In this document: positions 15,377-16,854 of the stretch, one piece after another | How positions within the stretch are numbered: position 1 is the first letter of the stretch | How the letters are laid out: each line of letters begins with the position of its first letter | Assembly (NCBI GenBank): GCA_044433365.1 | Contig: JAWXTR010000072.1 | Coordinates: 1 to 16,854, forward strand | DNA: 16,854 nt | Reading direction: 5' to 3' | Origin: CAMQVM01 sp044433365 | Lineage (GTDB): Bacteria > Bacteroidota > Bacteroidia > Bacteroidales > Rikenellaceae | Position numbers and translations under genes: made by a program | Notes under the pieces: generated by a model | The model's input: the letters and a program-made list of their open reading frames with translations, nothing else | Database searches by the model: none | What the model was told of the DNA's origin: nothing

Positions 15377-15498
15377 CGCCCCCAGCAGTAGAGACGTAGC
15401 CCTGCTACGTCTAAAGAATAACCACGATTTGTTTTCTAAAACGTTTTTTGTAAATAATAACTACTGTTGTTACAGACGTAGCAGGGCTACGTCTCTAC
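15377..15498. repeat. REP/BIME-like element, copy 1
   Basis: Two inverted 25-base arms (15388-15412 and 15474-15498) are perfect reverse complements around a 61-base interior. Each arm is GTAG followed by its own 8-bp hairpin (AGACGTAG with CTACGTCT, loop CCCTG). A GTAG head followed by a palindrome, arranged as an inverted pair, is the described organisation of REP/BIME elements moved by RAYT (TnpA-REP) transposases. No such transposase is in the window. Confidence 0.75.
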
Positions 15499-15531
15499 TT
15501 TCGTGCTATAAAATCACGAACTATAAAATTG

Positions 15532-15653
15532 CGCCCCCAGCAGTAGAGACGTAGCCCTGCTACGTCTAAAGAATAACTACGATTTGTTTTCTAAAACTTT
15601 TTTTATAAATGATAACTACTGTTGTTACAGACGTAGCAGGGCTACGTCTCTAC
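15532..15653. repeat. REP/BIME-like element, copy 2
   Basis: This copy lies exactly 155 bases after copy 1, with arms at 15543-15567 and 15629-15653. The two 122-base copies differ at four positions, all in the interior; the four arms are identical. The 33-base spacer (15499-15531) contains CTATAAAAT twice and a TCGTG/CACGA inverted repeat. Confidence 0.75.
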
Positions 15654-15660
15654 CTCCGAA

Positions 15661-16193
15661 CCACCAGTGTTTAGTAATTTCATTAAGTAACAGGCTCTTA
15701 TTGATATTTATAATAAACAATTCATAATTTGTAAAATATTTAAAATCAAACTAAAATATAGTAGTAAATTCAAATTTGAAACAATTGCTATGTTATTCAT
15801 CTCATTTTAGTTATAAAAAACAGGAAATAACCCAATTTACCTAAAAATATATAAAAAATCGGTATTAAAGGCGTTAAATCATCACTCTTTTTTTTGAAAA
15901 ATTAGTCGAAATTGAGTAAAATAGTGCCTGTTTTGCTAAGTTGTTGAAAATCAGCTAAATATATTTTTATAATGAATTTTTATTTTTGTATAATAATTAC
16001 AAAAAATAACACTATTGTTGTAAATCGTAAGTAAAAAGCTTATTTTTGGTTAAAAACAGTAAGTAAAATGTTTGGATTTAAAGAAATTTTTAGTAATTTT
16101 GTAATAGAAGTTAGTAGTAAATATATTCATTTCTCCCAAAAATTTTCACTTTATTACTATTTCAGTTAATCAATTACTAATTTTAAATTCATA
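15661..16193. other. Gene-free region upstream of the susC-like gene
   Basis: No open frame here looks coding. The sequence is AT-rich. It includes a heptamer-like pair (AATTCAT, AATTTGT, about 15721-15734), several TAnnTTTG matches (15981-15988, 16041-16048, 16094-16101), two copies of GTAAGTAAAA (16027-16036 and 16059-16068), and AATTCAT just before the susC start. Confidence 0.65.
16071..16101 (+). promoter_or_regulatory. Bacteroidota-type promoter for the susC-like gene
   Basis: TTTG (16071-16074), a 19-base spacer and TAATTTTG (16094-16101) match both boxes of the Bacteroidota housekeeping promoter. Transcription would begin near 16108, leaving a leader of about 85 bases. GTAAGTAAAA repeats directly upstream are spaced 32 bases apart, about three helical turns, and may be regulator sites. 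Confidence 0.6.
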
Positions 16194-16854
16194 ATGATTA
16201 TGAGAGAATTTACCAAGCTATCTTGGCAGTTATTGCCAAAGGTTAGGAGAGTACTTGTAATGACAGTTATGGCTTGTATGTTTGCAGTTTCTGCAATGGC
16301 ACAAACCACACAAACTATTTCAGGTATTGTTCTTGACGAAAACAATTCACCTATGGGTGGTGTTGTTGTTCAAGTTGATGGAACCGCTAAAGGTGCAATC
16401 ACCGATATGAACGGTGCATACTCTATCAAAAATGTATCAAGCGATGAAAATCTGCTTTTCACTTTCGTAGGTTATGTAAACACAGTTGTTCCAGCTGACA
16501 AACCAGAAATCAACGTAACAATGGAAATCGACGCACTAGGTGTTGAAGAGGTTGTAGTCGTAGGTTTTGGTACTCAAAAGAAAGTAAACCTTACAGGTTC
16601 GGTATCTGTAGTAGATGAAGAGGCTTTCACTTCACGTCCAATCACAAGTGCAACTCAAGCTCTTGAGGGTGCTGTTCCAGGTCTATCTATTACAAGTTCA
16701 AGTGGTGGTCTAGGTGATGCTTCTTCTATCACAATCCGTGGTCAAGGTACTATCGCTGAGGGTTCAAGTGGCGACCCACTTATCTTAATTGATGGTATGG
16801 AGGGTGACTTAAATACAATCAATCCACAGGATATCGCTTCTGTATCAGTACTTA
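16194..16854 (+). CDS. SusC/RagA-family TonB-dependent outer membrane transporter (5' part, runs off the window)
   Basis: SusC-type proteins import glycans or peptides across the outer membrane with a SusD lipoprotein partner. The visible 220 residues contain a signal peptide with basic KVRR, a hydrophobic stretch and predicted cleavage after AVSAMA (residue 36). A carboxypeptidase-regulatory-like domain follows at about 40-115 (ISGIVLDENNSPMGGVVVQV, GAITDMNGAYSI, FTFVGYV). Next come a TonB-box-like EEVVVVGFG (118-126) and the plug domain with ALEGAVPGLSI, SITIRGQGT and the hallmark PLILIDGMEGDLNTINPQDI. The frame is open to the window end. Two in-frame starts exist, 16194 and 16200; I report the first, and MREFTKLSW from 16200 is equally possible. 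Substrate and SusD partner lie outside the window. Confidence 0.93.
   Translation, partial: MIMREFTKLSWQLLPKVRRVLVMTVMACMFAVSAMAQTTQTISGIVLDENNSPMGGVVVQVDGTAKGAITDMNGAYSIKNVSSDENLLFTFVGYVNTVVPADKPEINVTMEIDALGVEEVVVVGFGTQKKVNLTGSVSVVDEEAFTSRPITSATQALEGAVPGLSITSSSGGLGDASSITIRGQGTIAEGSSGDPLILIDGMEGDLNTINPQDIASVSVL

Noticed and set aside
15377..15653. CRISPR array
   Set aside because: There are only two copies of a 122-base palindromic unit with a single spacer, and no cas genes; the structure fits REP-like elements instead.

Overview
The window looks like an AT-rich chromosome fragment from an anaerobic or microaerophilic member of the Bacteroidota, most likely a Bacteroidales relative. The evidence is a SusC-type TonB-dependent transporter at the right edge, matches to the Bacteroidota promoter consensus (TTTG, about 19 bases, TAnnTTTG), little Shine-Dalgarno signal, and Bacteroidota-like versions of aconitase, citrate synthase and ManC. 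MqnC points to the futalosine route to menaquinone. Genus cannot be named from this sequence.

Layout. (1) 15-2682, minus strand: manC (GDP-mannose synthesis), then mqnC (menaquinone) 2 bases later, then a secreted class-I-glutamine-amidotransferase-like (peptidase C26) gene that stops just after its nucleophile cysteine and is probably broken. (2) 2683-3387: a gene-free, very AT-rich divergent region with candidate promoters both ways, several perfect hairpins and a GC-rich structured island in the presumed aconitase leader. (3) 3388-11687, plus strand: acn, icd, gltA, proC, proB, proA. Together they make 2-oxoglutarate from oxaloacetate and acetyl-CoA, and proline from glutamate; only the 2-oxoglutarate-to-glutamate step is missing. 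(4) 11801-13066, minus strand: a cytoplasmic GH13 alpha-glucan enzyme, convergent with proA across a long hairpin. (5) 13343-15227, plus strand: an acyl-AMP ligase whose 3' end overlaps a free-standing acyl carrier protein, closed by a strong intrinsic terminator. (6) 15377-15653: two near-identical 122-bp copies of an inverted pair of GTAG-headed palindromes, resembling REP/BIME elements. (7) 15654-16193: no gene, but a good promoter. (8) 16194 to the edge: the start of a SusC-family gene.

Two repeat systems run through the non-coding DNA. Heptamer arrays (AATTTAT, AATTCAT and one-base variants) sit at most gene boundaries in 1-11800. In three genes (mqnC, acn, icd) they supply the stop codon and the last residues. 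The REP-like palindromes form a separate class near 15.4-15.7 kb.

I did not find a clearly new defence, mobile or biosynthetic system. The best leads are the REP-like tandem elements, the heptamer arrays, NAD-type coenzyme residues in the isocitrate dehydrogenase, the ligase-ACP pair with an unusual phosphopantetheine motif, and the structured leader upstream of acn.
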